Notes: generated by a model not told the origin, from the sequence alone. A stretch of DNA of 6,282 nt from Zoogloeaceae bacterium (GCA_031278735.1 JAITJU010000280.1:1-6282); one strand, 5' to 3'; counted from the first letter of the stretch, positions 1 through 6,092 are shown. Made by a program: numbers and translations.

Positions 1-1
1 C

Positions 2-1498
2 GGCTCGACCACCGTCACGGAAGACTCCAAGCTGACCCTGGATGCCAGTTCAACACTGACGACTTCCGAAGTCATTCTTGAAAATGACGCGCAATTCGCG
101 CTCGCCGCCACAGATTCGACGCTGACAAGCCCGGCGCTGACGCTGAACGAAGGCTCGTGGTTCGACAATTCAGTCGGCGGCACGTATTCACTCGCCAACG
201 GCACGCTGACCGTCGTCAACCAGGCGTCCTACTCTGGCGACCTTGACGCGGAAAACGCGACCGTGAATTTCCGGGTGGATGAACATTTCGTGCCCAGCGC
301 CACCAGCCCCATCCTGGTTGTTTCCGGCAACGCCAATCTGGATAATGCCACGCTGACCGCCGCGGTCATGGGAACCAGCGCCGCGGTAACGAGCGGCGAC
401 GAGCTGTATCTGCTTGAAGTCTACGGCGGCGCGCTTTCCGCAACCGGTCTCAAGACCGCCACGGTGAGCGACCAGGGCCTCATCAATATCGAGTTGGGGG
501 ATCTGAACATCGCCTCCGGCAGCAACGGCAGCATCCGCGGCACGATCAAGAGCATCGGCGCGAACGAAAGGACCAAGGCTTACGCCGAGGGCTTTCTGGG
601 CGGCGCGGCGGCATTGACGAGCGCGGGCGACCATGCCGCCAGGGCAGCGGTTTCCGCCGCGCGAAACGTCAAGGCCGCGGGCGGCGCGGCGGGCGCGACG
701 GGTTTTGCCGAAATACGCGGCGGCTCGCTCAAGTATGAGACCGGCTCGCACGTCGATGTGGACGGCTACTACCTGATCGGCGGCGCGGCCATCGGCAGCA
801 ATCTTGCCGCGGGCGAACTCACCCTGGGCGCGTTCGTGGAATATGGCGAGGGCGATTACTCCACCTACAACAGCTTCGCCTCCGGGCGCGTGAAAGGCAA
901 GGGCGATACCGACTACGCGGGCGGCGGCGCGCTGGCGCGCTTCGCCTTCACGAACGGCTTCTATCTGGACGGCACGCTGCGTCTGGGCAAGGTGGATAAC
1001 GATTTCCGCTCCGCGCAAATCAATGGCGCGCTCACGGCCTACGACACCTCCAGCCGCTACCACGGCGCGCACGCGGGCGCGGGCAAAATCTGGCAACTGG
1101 GCGACAACAGCCTGGATGTTTCCGCCCAATACCTGTGGACGCGTCAGAAGGGCGACAAGGTTCGTCTCAAGGGCGTCGCGGCGATGGAACTCGATTTCGA
1201 TGCCGTCGATTCCCGCCGCCTGCGCCTCGCCGCGCGCTATAACCACGCCCTGAGCCAAACCCTCGTGGGCTACGTGGGCACGGCCTGGGAAAAGGAATTC
1301 GACGGCAAGGCCAAGGCCACGCTGAACGGTCGGAAACTCCTGACGCCCGAACTGAAGGGCGATTCCGGCCTCGTCGAACTGGGCCTCTCCACCGCGCCTT
1401 TCGCCAAAACGCCGCTTTCCATCGACGTTGGCGTACAGGGCTACTGGGGCCAGCGCGAAGGCGTCACCGGCGGCTTCAAGGTGAACTACCGATTCTGA
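2..1498 (+). CDS. Autotransporter, 3' part: passenger end plus C-terminal outer-membrane beta-barrel
   Basis: This is the last 498 codons of a type Va secretion protein; the frame is open to the left edge, so the start, signal peptide and most of the passenger lie outside. Residues 1 to about 185 are rich in Thr, Ser, Asn, Gly and Leu, with short strand-like repeats (LTLDASSTLT, STLTSPALTL, NGTLTVV, ANLDNATLTA) typical of a beta-helical passenger. Residues about 188-222 form an Ala-rich helix (around NERTKAYAEGFLGG) that fits the linker threading the barrel. From about residue 233 (GFAEIRGGSLKYETGSHVDV) to the end there are about 266 residues of alternating aromatic and small residues, the usual length of an autotransporter barrel domain. 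The protein ends in NYRF; a terminal Phe after an aromatic-X pattern is the BAM recognition signal. Family knowledge: the barrel inserts in the outer membrane and the passenger is exposed, often as an adhesin. The passenger's job cannot be told from this fragment. No T-rich terminator follows. Confidence 0.9.
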   Translation, partial: GSTTVTEDSKLTLDASSTLTTSEVILENDAQFALAATDSTLTSPALTLNEGSWFDNSVGGTYSLANGTLTVVNQASYSGDLDAENATVNFRVDEHFVPSATSPILVVSGNANLDNATLTAAVMGTSAAVTSGDELYLLEVYGGALSATGLKTATVSDQGLINIELGDLNIASGSNGSIRGTIKSIGANERTKAYAEGFLGGAAALTSAGDHAARAAVSAARNVKAAGGAAGATGFAEIRGGSLKYETGSHVDVDGYYLIGGAAIGSNLAAGELTLGAFVEYGEGDYSTYNSFASGRVKGKGDTDYAGGGALARFAFTNGFYLDGTLRLGKVDNDFRSAQINGALTAYDTSSRYHGAHAGAGKIWQLGDNSLDVSAQYLWTRQKGDKVRLKGVAAMELDFDAVDSRRLRLAARYNHALSQTLVGYVGTAWEKEFDGKAKATLNGRKLLTPELKGDSGLVELGLSTAPFAKTPLSIDVGVQGYWGQREGVTGGFKVNYRF

Positions 1499-1505
1499 GC
1501 GGCTC

Positions 1506-1531
1506 CCTTCTCCCCCTCACGGGGGAGAAGG
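1506..1531. repeat. REP-like palindrome after the autotransporter gene
   Basis: Two perfect 11-base arms (CCTTCTCCCCC at 1506-1516 and GGGGGAGAAGG at 1521-1531) flank a 4-base loop, TCAC. It starts 8 bases after the autotransporter stop codon. There is no T tract on either side, so it is not a classic intrinsic terminator, though the hairpin could protect the 3' end of the mRNA. C-rich/G-rich palindromes of this style are common dispersed intergenic repeats in proteobacteria; whether this one is repeated elsewhere in the genome cannot be seen here. Confidence 0.6.
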
Positions 1532-1535
1532 CATT

Positions 1536-1604
1536 CGGGGGACGGAGGACGGATTCATTGCCGGGCGCGAAAGCGCCCGCGTGATTACTGTCCTCCGTCC
1601 CCCG
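1536..1604. repeat. Nested inverted-repeat hairpin, possible small dispersed element
   Basis: A perfect 15-base inverted repeat (CGGGGGACGGAGGAC at 1536-1550 and GTCCTCCGTCCCCCG at 1590-1604) encloses a second hairpin, CGGGCGC-GAAA-GCGCCCG (1562-1579), whose loop is a GNRA tetraloop. The outer right arm is followed by a degenerate copy of itself (GTCTTTCGTC from 1604), giving a short imperfect tandem repeat. The whole is about 69 bases, lies only 5 bases after the preceding palindrome and encodes nothing. It could be a REP/BIME-like or MITE-like element, or a strong RNA structure separating the autotransporter from the regulator operon. No target duplication was recognised. Confidence 0.6.
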
Positions 1605-1651
1605 TCTTTCGTCCTGCGCGGGCTGCGCTGGACGGCTTGCCGCCGTGCTGT

Positions 1652-1665
1652 TACACATTGTTTCA
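1652..1665 (+). promoter_or_regulatory. RstA-box-like operator upstream of rstA
   Basis: The sequence TACACATTGTTTCA matches the E. coli RstA box as I recall it (TACATNTNGTTACA) at 10 of 12 defined positions. The site is also an imperfect direct repeat (TTACAC / TTTCAC), as expected for an OmpR-family dimer bound head to tail. It ends 55 bases before the rstA start codon. The regulator encoded just downstream is RstA-like, so autoregulation is the simplest reading. No convincing -35/-10 pair was seen nearby. Confidence 0.5.
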
Positions 1666-1681
1666 CGCTGTGGCGAAGCCG

Positions 1682-1711
1682 GTACTGACGCAAGAGAACG
1701 CTTGCCGGTAC
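1682..1711 (+). other. Possible leader hairpin just before rstA
   Basis: GCAAG (1690-1694) and CTTGC (1701-1705) are inverted around a 6-base loop, and outer GTAC tetramers (1682-1685, 1708-1711) can extend the stem across small internal loops. The 7-base direct repeat CCGGTAC (1679-1685, 1705-1711) brackets the structure. It ends 9 bases before the ATG, where no good Shine-Dalgarno is visible, so it could affect rstA translation. The stem is short and may be chance. Confidence 0.25.
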
Positions 1712-1720
1712 ACTGGCATC

Positions 1721-2416
1721 ATGAATACGCATATTCTTCTGGTTGAAGACGACACGCGCCTGGCGCGCCTTACTGCGGATTATTTGAGCAACAACGAATT
1801 CGCGGTACAAATCGAGAGCCGGGGCGACAAGGCGGAAGCGCGCATTCTAGCCGAACAGCCGGATATGGTCATTCTGGACATCATGCTGCCAGGCAAGGAT
1901 GGCTTTGAGCTTTGCCGCAGCATTCGTTCGTTGTATTCGGGCATCATCATGATGTTTACGGCGCGCGACGAGGATTTCGATCAGATACTGGGACTGGAAC
2001 TGGGCGCGGACGATTACATTACCAAAACCGCGCCGCCGCGTGTGCTGCTGGCGCGGATGAAGGCATTGCTGCGCCGCCATCCGGGAGCGACGCGTTCCGA
2101 CAAGAAGGAACTGGCCTTCGGCAATTTCCACATCAGCCAGACTACCCGCACCGCCTGCTCAGGGGAAGAAGAACTGGATCTGACCACGGCGGAATTCGAT
2201 CTGCTCTGGCTCCTGGCGGCTCATGCCGGAAGCATTCTGTCGCGCGACGAATTGCTCCATGCCTTGCGCGGCATCGGCTTTGACGGACTGGATCGCTCCA
2301 TCGACGCGCGCATTTCCCGTCTCAGGAAGAAAATCGGCGATGATTCAGAAAACCCCACTCGCATAAAAACTGTGCGCGGCAAGGGTTATCTGTTCAGTCA
2401 GCATGATTGGCGTTGA
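1721..2416 (+). CDS. rstA: OmpR-family response regulator, RstA-like
   Basis: A 231-residue DNA-binding response regulator, normal length for the OmpR/PhoB family. The receiver domain covers residues 1 to about 119: acidic pair Asp10/Asp11 (LVEDD), phospho-acceptor Asp53 (ILDIMLPGKDG), Thr80 (MMFTARDED) and Lys102 (DDYITKTAPP). The winged-helix domain covers about 128-227, with the recognition region around DRSIDARISRLRKKIG and the wing KTVRGKGYLFS. The wording RGDKAE, ILDIMLPGKDG and YI-K-T-PP resembles E. coli RstA, where Lys is also not followed by the usual Pro; this supports the symbol. The ATG at 1721 is chosen because MNTHILLVEDD is the family N-terminus; an in-frame start at 1637 would add 28 residues and run through the operator-like site. 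The start lacks a clear Shine-Dalgarno. The gene overlaps the kinase by 14 bases, implying one operon and translational coupling. Likely autoregulated through the box at 1652-1665. PhoP-dependent control as in enterics cannot be judged. Confidence 0.88.
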   Translation: MNTHILLVEDDTRLARLTADYLSNNEFAVQIESRGDKAEARILAEQPDMVILDIMLPGKDGFELCRSIRSLYSGIIMMFTARDEDFDQILGLELGADDYITKTAPPRVLLARMKALLRRHPGATRSDKKELAFGNFHISQTTRTACSGEEELDLTTAEFDLLWLLAAHAGSILSRDELLHALRGIGFDGLDRSIDARISRLRKKIGDDSENPTRIKTVRGKGYLFSQHDWR

Positions 2417-3827
2417 ATCCGCCGCTACCGTCATTCGGCAGGCGCGCCGGTTTCTTTTTCCTCCCCGCCGACGCCGCGGGCGGCATTCCCGGCGCGATTA
2501 CGAACAACATTATTCACTGCGGGTTTTCTGCCGCTTCTACCTGATTCTGTTGTGCGGCTTCGTCCTCATCGTCTGTCTGGCGCATCTGCTTGTCGCCAGC
2601 GCCGTCAGGGATGTTGAGGAGCATCACGCCCGACGCTTCATGCAAGGGGCTTTCACCCTGGTCGAGACGGAACTCTATCGTCACGCACGCGAGGATTGGC
2701 TGTCCGCCATAGAGGCGCTGAACGAAAAATTCACGCATCACCTGTACCTGATTGGGCGCGCGCATCTTCCGAAGGAAATACAAACGCAGGTAAGCCAGGG
2801 CGGCATCGTCGTGTCCCGCGAACATAACGAGATGTACCATATGCTTTCCGACAACGACACGGTGCTGGCGCTGGGGATGTTTTCTCCGGCGCATGGCCCA
2901 GGCGCGGCGCTGAAAACGCCCTTGCGCCTGCATGCGCATCTATCGATCTGGGCGGCGTCGGGCGCGGCGTTTGCGCTCCTGCTGTTTATCTGGATACGTC
3001 CCATCTTTCGCGATCTGGAAGCCCTGCGCCAAACTACGCGCGCGCTGGGCGAAGGACGGCTGGAAGCGCGGACGCCGGGGGCATACAGCCGGATTTTCGT
3101 GCCGCTGACCGACAGCCTGAACGACATGGCCGACCGCATCCAGCAACGGATTGCCACCCAGAAGGAATTGACCTGCGCCATGTCGCACGAGCTGCGCACA
3201 CCCATTGCCCGCCTGCGCTTCGTGGGCGAAATGGCCGTATCCGCCCGCGCCAGGGAAGAACGCCAGCGTCTGGGCAAGATGATGGAAAGCGATCTGGATG
3301 AACTGGAACGCCTGATCGACGCCAGCCTGACCTACGCGCGCCTGGAACGGGATACGCTGCAACTGCACCCGGAAACGGTCGATCTGGCGCGCTGGCTGAC
3401 GGAAGAGGCGGAAAAACTGCGCCCGTTGCTCCGCGGCAAAACCCTGTCGCTCGACTTGCGCGAACTTGCGCCGGAACAGAACGTGACGCTGGACCCGCAA
3501 TACATGGCGCGCGCGCTGGGCAACCTCGTGCGCAATGCCGTGCGTTACGCCCGGCAACACATAAAAATCAGCGCCAGCGTGAAAAACCGGATGGCGTCCA
3601 TTCACGTGGATGATGATGGCGTCGGCGTCCCGGAAGAAAAGCGCGAGGCGATTTTCACCGCCTTCTCCCGCCTGGATCGCGCCTGCGATCGCGCCACCAG
3701 CGGCTATGGCCTGGGTCTGGCCATAACCCTCCGCATCCTGACCCTGCACTGCGGCCACGCCCGCGTCCTGTCCTCTTCGTTGGGCGGCGCCCGCTTCAGC
3801 CTGAAATGGCCGCTGCCGGAATCGTGA
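2403..3827 (+). CDS. rstB: Membrane sensor histidine kinase, RstB-like
   Basis: A 474-residue inner-membrane kinase, the partner of the regulator upstream. Order of parts: Arg-rich cytoplasmic N-terminus (1-40), membrane segment one (about 42-67), periplasmic sensor of about 112 residues (68-180), membrane segment two (about 181-199, ending FIWIRP as in RstB), HAMP (about 200-252), dimerisation helices with phospho-acceptor His262 in SHELRTPIARLR, then the ATPase domain. That domain has an N box (NLVRNAVRYA, Asn374/Asn378), G1 (DDDGVGVP, 403-410) and G2 (GYGLGLA, 434-440). All catalytic motifs are intact, and the end (GGARFSLKWPL) matches the RstB style. The ATG overlaps the 3' end of rstA; no in-frame ATG, GTG or TTG lies between it and membrane segment one, which supports this start. 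The N-terminal extension of about 40 residues, with the PPRRRRGRHSRR cluster, is absent from E. coli RstB as I recall it. The signal sensed is unknown. Confidence 0.87.
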   Translation: MIGVESAATVIRQARRFLFPPRRRRGRHSRRDYEQHYSLRVFCRFYLILLCGFVLIVCLAHLLVASAVRDVEEHHARRFMQGAFTLVETELYRHAREDWLSAIEALNEKFTHHLYLIGRAHLPKEIQTQVSQGGIVVSREHNEMYHMLSDNDTVLALGMFSPAHGPGAALKTPLRLHAHLSIWAASGAAFALLLFIWIRPIFRDLEALRQTTRALGEGRLEARTPGAYSRIFVPLTDSLNDMADRIQQRIATQKELTCAMSHELRTPIARLRFVGEMAVSARAREERQRLGKMMESDLDELERLIDASLTYARLERDTLQLHPETVDLARWLTEEAEKLRPLLRGKTLSLDLRELAPEQNVTLDPQYMARALGNLVRNAVRYARQHIKISASVKNRMASIHVDDDGVGVPEEKREAIFTAFSRLDRACDRATSGYGLGLAITLRILTLHCGHARVLSSSLGGARFSLKWPLPES

Positions 3828-3880
3828 TCCGGCGCTTCGCCGCCGACCTGGCTCGGCAACGGTAGGCCAGATACGCTTGG

Positions 3881-3897
3881 GGCACCCGTTTGGTGCA
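3881..3897. promoter_or_regulatory. NtrC-type enhancer site, distal
   Basis: GGCACCCGTTTGGTGCA contains a perfect dyad GCACC-N5-GGTGC, the same form as the NtrC sites upstream of E. coli glnA (GCACC-N5-GGTGC). Its centre is 23 bases, about two helical turns, from the next site, which suits cooperative binding of two dimers on one DNA face. It lies about 177 bases before the predicted glnA transcription start. Confidence 0.7.
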
Positions 3898-3903
3898 AGA
3901 CGC

Positions 3904-3920
3904 GGCACGTTATTGGTGCG
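3904..3920. promoter_or_regulatory. NtrC-type enhancer site, proximal
   Basis: GGCACGTTATTGGTGCG keeps the GCAC-N7-GTGC core of an NtrC site, with a complete right half (TGGTGC) and one mismatch in the inner left half. It is paired with the stronger site at 3881-3897 and centred about 154 bases before the predicted glnA start. Two tandem sites at enhancer distance from glnA are the standard arrangement for nitrogen control. Confidence 0.62.
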
Positions 3921-4039
3921 CAACGCGCGAATCCGGGGCTGTGGCGGGGCGTTGCGAATCCGCTGTTTTTCTTTTGCGCCCCGATCCCTGTTCTCTGTTC
4001 CCTGATCGTGTCACAATGCGCCGTCCCGTCAGGTTTGAT

Positions 4040-4055
4040 GGGCATGATTTCTGCT
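4040..4055 (+). promoter_or_regulatory. Candidate sigma-54 (-24/-12) promoter of glnA
   Basis: GGGCATGATTTCTGCT carries the invariant GG (4041-4042) and GC (4053-4054) separated by exactly 10 bases, with a -24 element GGGCATG (consensus TGGCACG) and a -12 element CTGCT (consensus TTGCW). Transcription would start near 4066, giving a leader of about 71 bases. The position downstream of two NtrC sites supports the call. The three mismatches to consensus keep confidence moderate. Confidence 0.5.
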
Positions 4056-4066
4056 AACGGCTTTCG

Positions 4067-4098
4067 CAGGATTTCCCGTATATCCTGTTTTTCTTTTT
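4067..4098 (+). terminator. Hairpin plus U-tract in the glnA leader, possible attenuator or insulator
   Basis: CAGGAT (4067-4072) and ATCCTG (4082-4087) form a 6-base stem with a 9-base loop, followed directly by five Ts, one C and five Ts (4088-4098). The layout is that of an intrinsic terminator, but the stem is short and half A-T. It could stop read-through from rstAB, act on glnA itself, or be a 5'-terminal stem, since the predicted start lies next to its first base. Confidence 0.3.
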
Positions 4099-4120
4099 GT
4101 CGGCGTGTCCGGCATTCCTT

Positions 4121-4126
4121 AGGAGA
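4121..4126 (+). promoter_or_regulatory. Shine-Dalgarno of glnA
   Basis: AGGAGA lies 10 bases before the ATG at 4137. It decides the start in favour of 4137 over the in-frame ATG at 4038, the TTGs of the leader and the far upstream GTG at 4008. Confidence 0.8.
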
Positions 4127-4136
4127 GTTTGCAAAG

Positions 4137-5549
4137 ATGGCTACTGTTCAGGACGTTCTGAAGCTGATGAAGGACAACGACGCCAAGTTCGTCGATTTCC
4201 GTTTTACCGATACGCGCGGCAAGGAGCAGCACGTTGGCGTTCCCGCCCGGCATGTGGATGAGGACAAATTTGAAAACGGTCACGCTTTCGATGGTTCTTC
4301 CATTGCGGGCTGGAAAGGCATTCAGGCTTCCGACATGCTGTTGATGCCGGATCCCGACACGGCCTTTGTCGATCCCTTTTTCGAGGAAACCACGCTGGTG
4401 CTGACTTGTGATGTGGTCGATCCTGCCGATGGCCGCGGCTATGACCGCGATCCCCGCTCCATTTCCAAGCGCGCCGAGGCCTACCTGAAATCTTCCGGCA
4501 TCGGCGATGCCGCTTATTTCGGCCCGGAACCCGAATTTTTCATTTTCGATTCCGTGGAATGGAAATCCGAAATGGGCGTCTCCTACGTGAAAATCACTTC
4601 CGAGGAAGCGGCATGGGCTTCGGGCGAAAAGATCGAGGGCGGCAACATCGGCCACCGCCCCAGCGTCAAGGGCGGTTATTTTCCGGTGCCGCCGGTCGAC
4701 TCCTTCAACGACATTCGTTCCACCATGTGTCTGGCGCTGGAGCAGTGCGGCGTCGACGTGGAAGTGCATCACCATGAAGTCGCCAGCGGCGGCCAGAATG
4801 AAATCGGCACCCTGTTCAACACGCTGGTGCGCCGCGCCGACTGGACGCAGATACTGAAATACGTGGTGCATAACGTGGCGCACCAGTACGGCAAGACCGC
4901 CACCTTCATGCCCAAGCCCATTGTCGGCGACAACGGCTCCGGAATGCACGTGCACCAATCGGTGTGGAAGGACGGCAAGAACCTGTTCGACGGCAACGGC
5001 TACGCGGGGCTTTCCGAATTGGCGCTGTACTACATCGGCGGCGTCATCAAGCATGCCCGGGCGCTGAACGCCATCACCAATCCCGGCACCAATTCCTACA
5101 AGCGTCTGGTACCCGGCTTTGAGGCGCCGGTGAAGCTCGCTTATTCCGCCAAGAACCGTTCGGCCTCCATCCGCGTGCCCTTCGTTTCCTCCGGCAAGGC
5201 GCGGCGCATCGAGACCCGTTTCCCCGATCCGATCGCCAATCCCTATCTGTGTTTTTCCGCGCTGTTGATGGCGGGACTGGACGGCATCCAGAACAAGATT
5301 CATCCGGGCGATTCCGCCGACAAGAATCTTTATGACCTGCCGCCGGAAGAAGACGCCAAGATTCCGACCGTATGCGCCAGCCTGGAAGAAGCCTTGAACT
5401 ACCTGGAGCAGGATCGCGAGTTCCTCACCCGCGGCGGCGTCTTCTCCAACGACTGGATCGACGCCTACATCAACCTCAAGATGGAAGAAGTCACCAGACT
5501 GCGCATGACCACGCATCCGGTGGAATTCGACCTCTACTATTCCTGCTGA
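4137..5549 (+). CDS. glnA: Glutamine synthetase, type I (GSI-beta)
   Basis: Catalyses glutamate + NH3 + ATP to glutamine, the entry point of ammonia assimilation; the family works as a cytoplasmic dodecamer. The 470 residues match the usual GSI length. The N-terminal beta-grasp domain (about 1-105) contains FDGSSIAGWKGI (51-62) with the Asp52 loop. Catalytic signatures follow: FGPEPEFFIFD with metal ligands Glu131/Glu133, the HHHEVASGGQNE segment (Glu214, Glu222), NGSGMHVHQS (His271/His273), NRSASIRVP (Arg341/Arg346) and RRIETRFPDP (Glu359, Arg361). NLYDLPPEE holds Tyr399, equivalent to the adenylylated Tyr397 of E. coli, so GlnE-type control is predicted. No key residue is missing. The gene stands alone: two NtrC-type sites and a -24/-12 promoter candidate precede it, and a strong terminator 19 bases after the stop separates it from rnpB. 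Thus ntrBC (glnLG) is not directly downstream as it is in enterics. The protein wording is closest in style to betaproteobacterial GlnA. Starts further upstream (GTG 4008) would only translate the leader. Confidence 0.98.
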   Translation: MATVQDVLKLMKDNDAKFVDFRFTDTRGKEQHVGVPARHVDEDKFENGHAFDGSSIAGWKGIQASDMLLMPDPDTAFVDPFFEETTLVLTCDVVDPADGRGYDRDPRSISKRAEAYLKSSGIGDAAYFGPEPEFFIFDSVEWKSEMGVSYVKITSEEAAWASGEKIEGGNIGHRPSVKGGYFPVPPVDSFNDIRSTMCLALEQCGVDVEVHHHEVASGGQNEIGTLFNTLVRRADWTQILKYVVHNVAHQYGKTATFMPKPIVGDNGSGMHVHQSVWKDGKNLFDGNGYAGLSELALYYIGGVIKHARALNAITNPGTNSYKRLVPGFEAPVKLAYSAKNRSASIRVPFVSSGKARRIETRFPDPIANPYLCFSALLMAGLDGIQNKIHPGDSADKNLYDLPPEEDAKIPTVCASLEEALNYLEQDREFLTRGGVFSNDWIDAYINLKMEEVTRLRMTTHPVEFDLYYSC

Positions 5550-5568
5550 ACCGGAACCGGCCATCAAG

Positions 5569-5596
5569 AACGGAGCCTTGCGGCTCCGTTTTTTTT
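5569..5596 (+). terminator. Intrinsic terminator of glnA
   Basis: AACGGAGCC (5569-5577) and GGCTCCGTT (5582-5590) form a perfect 9-base stem with loop TTGC, running into eight consecutive Ts (5589-5596). The As at 5566-5567 could add A-U pairs with the T run. It should end glnA transcripts and shield the rnpB promoter region. Confidence 0.95.
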
Positions 5597-5685
5597 GCCT
5601 CGTGAAACCCGGCCTGCCCGCAGGCGCGGGGCGCAAACCGAAGTCGGCCTGGCGACGCAGGGCGCGATCATGCCCCTTCACGGGT

Positions 5686-5691
5686 TATAAT
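5686..5691 (+). promoter_or_regulatory. -10 box of the rnpB promoter
   Basis: A perfect TATAAT lies 7 bases before the first base of the RNase P RNA P1 helix, as expected for a start near 5698-5699. No good -35 hexamer is found at 16-18 bases upstream (that stretch reads GGCGCGATC), so the promoter is -10-dominated; upstream DNA 5597-5680 shows no other feature. Confidence 0.7.
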
Positions 5692-5698
5692 CCTGACC

Positions 5699-6092
5699 GG
5701 GAGTCGTCCAGGCAGTCGCTGCCCGTTTCCGGCAAATGCCGGACGGGGGGAGGAAAGTCCGGGCTTCGCAGGGCAGGATGCCGGTTAACGACCGGGCGCT
5801 ATAAGCCGCAAGGCCCAAGGCGACGGAAAGTGCAACAGAAAACAAACCGCCGATGGCTCTGAAAGGAGATCAGGCAAGGGTGAAACGGCAGGGTAAGCGC
5901 CTACCGCGGTTCTGGCAACAGTACCGGCACGGCAAACCCCATCCGAAGCAAGACCAAATAGGGAAGCGCAAGGCGTTGCCCGCGCCGCTTCCGGGTCGGT
6001 CGCTTGAGCCGCGCAGCAATGCGCGGCCTAGAGGAATGACTGCCAGGCGCGCAAGCGCCGCACAGAACCCGGCTTATCGGACGGCTCCCCCC
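5699..6092 (+). ncRNA. rnpB: RNase P RNA component, bacterial class A
   Basis: This is the catalytic RNA of RNase P, which removes 5' leaders from tRNA precursors. The universal core strings are present: GAGGAAAGTCCGGGC-type (AGGAAAGTCCGGGC, 5751-5764) and AGAACCCGGCTTATCG (6064-6079), whose CCGGG/CCCGG segments (5759-5763, 6068-6072) build P4. P1 pairs GGGAGTCGTCC (5699-5709) with GGACGGCTCCC (6079-6089) with one G-U. P2 pairs GGCAGTC (5711-5717) with GACTGCC (6038-6044). P3 is about 5722-5746, with an AAAT loop. P18 is CCGCGCA-GCAA-TGCGCGG (6009-6026). A further GGCGC-GCAA-GCGCC hairpin (6046-6059) between the P2 and P4 strands is likely P19, which E. coli lacks as I recall. The GGT at 5994-5996 fits the L15 loop that pairs with tRNA CCA. 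The length of about 394 bases is normal for class A. Ends are inferred from P1, the -10 box and the T run, so the 3' end is uncertain by several bases. Open frames crossing it are not genes. Confidence 0.96.

Noticed and set aside
188..1258. A 356-codon minus-strand open frame opposite the autotransporter
   Set aside because: It is antisense to a clear barrel-domain reading frame and has low-complexity Ala/Arg/Gly composition with no family match.
1637..1720. Longer N-terminus for rstA
   Set aside because: The added 28 residues do not fit the receiver domain and would translate the RstA-box-like site and leader hairpin.
3831..3841. GGCG-CTT-CGCC hairpin after rstB as a terminator
   Set aside because: The stem is only 4 bases and no T tract follows.
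2940..3923. A 327-codon minus-strand open frame opposite rstB
   Set aside because: The plus strand carries all histidine-kinase motifs here, and the antisense frame has no domain and extends across the NtrC sites.
3942..3955. TGGC...TTGC as the sigma-54 promoter of glnA
   Set aside because: Both elements look good, but GG and GC are 9 bases apart instead of the required 10, and the site is only about 30-40 bases from the NtrC dyads, too close for the usual enhancer action. It remains a weak alternative.
4012..4017. CACAAT as a sigma-70 -10 box for glnA
   Set aside because: It matches only 4 of 6 bases and has no acceptable -35 hexamer at 16-18 bases.
4008..4136. Longer N-terminus for glnA
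   Set aside because: GlnA normally starts as in MATVQDVLKLMK, with AGGAGA placed correctly at 4121; the upstream part is promoter and leader DNA.
4119..5681. A 520-codon open frame on the minus strand opposite glnA
   Set aside because: It mirrors glnA codon by codon, a common effect of GC-biased third positions. Its product is Gly/Ala/Val-rich without a recognisable domain, and it runs through the glnA terminator.
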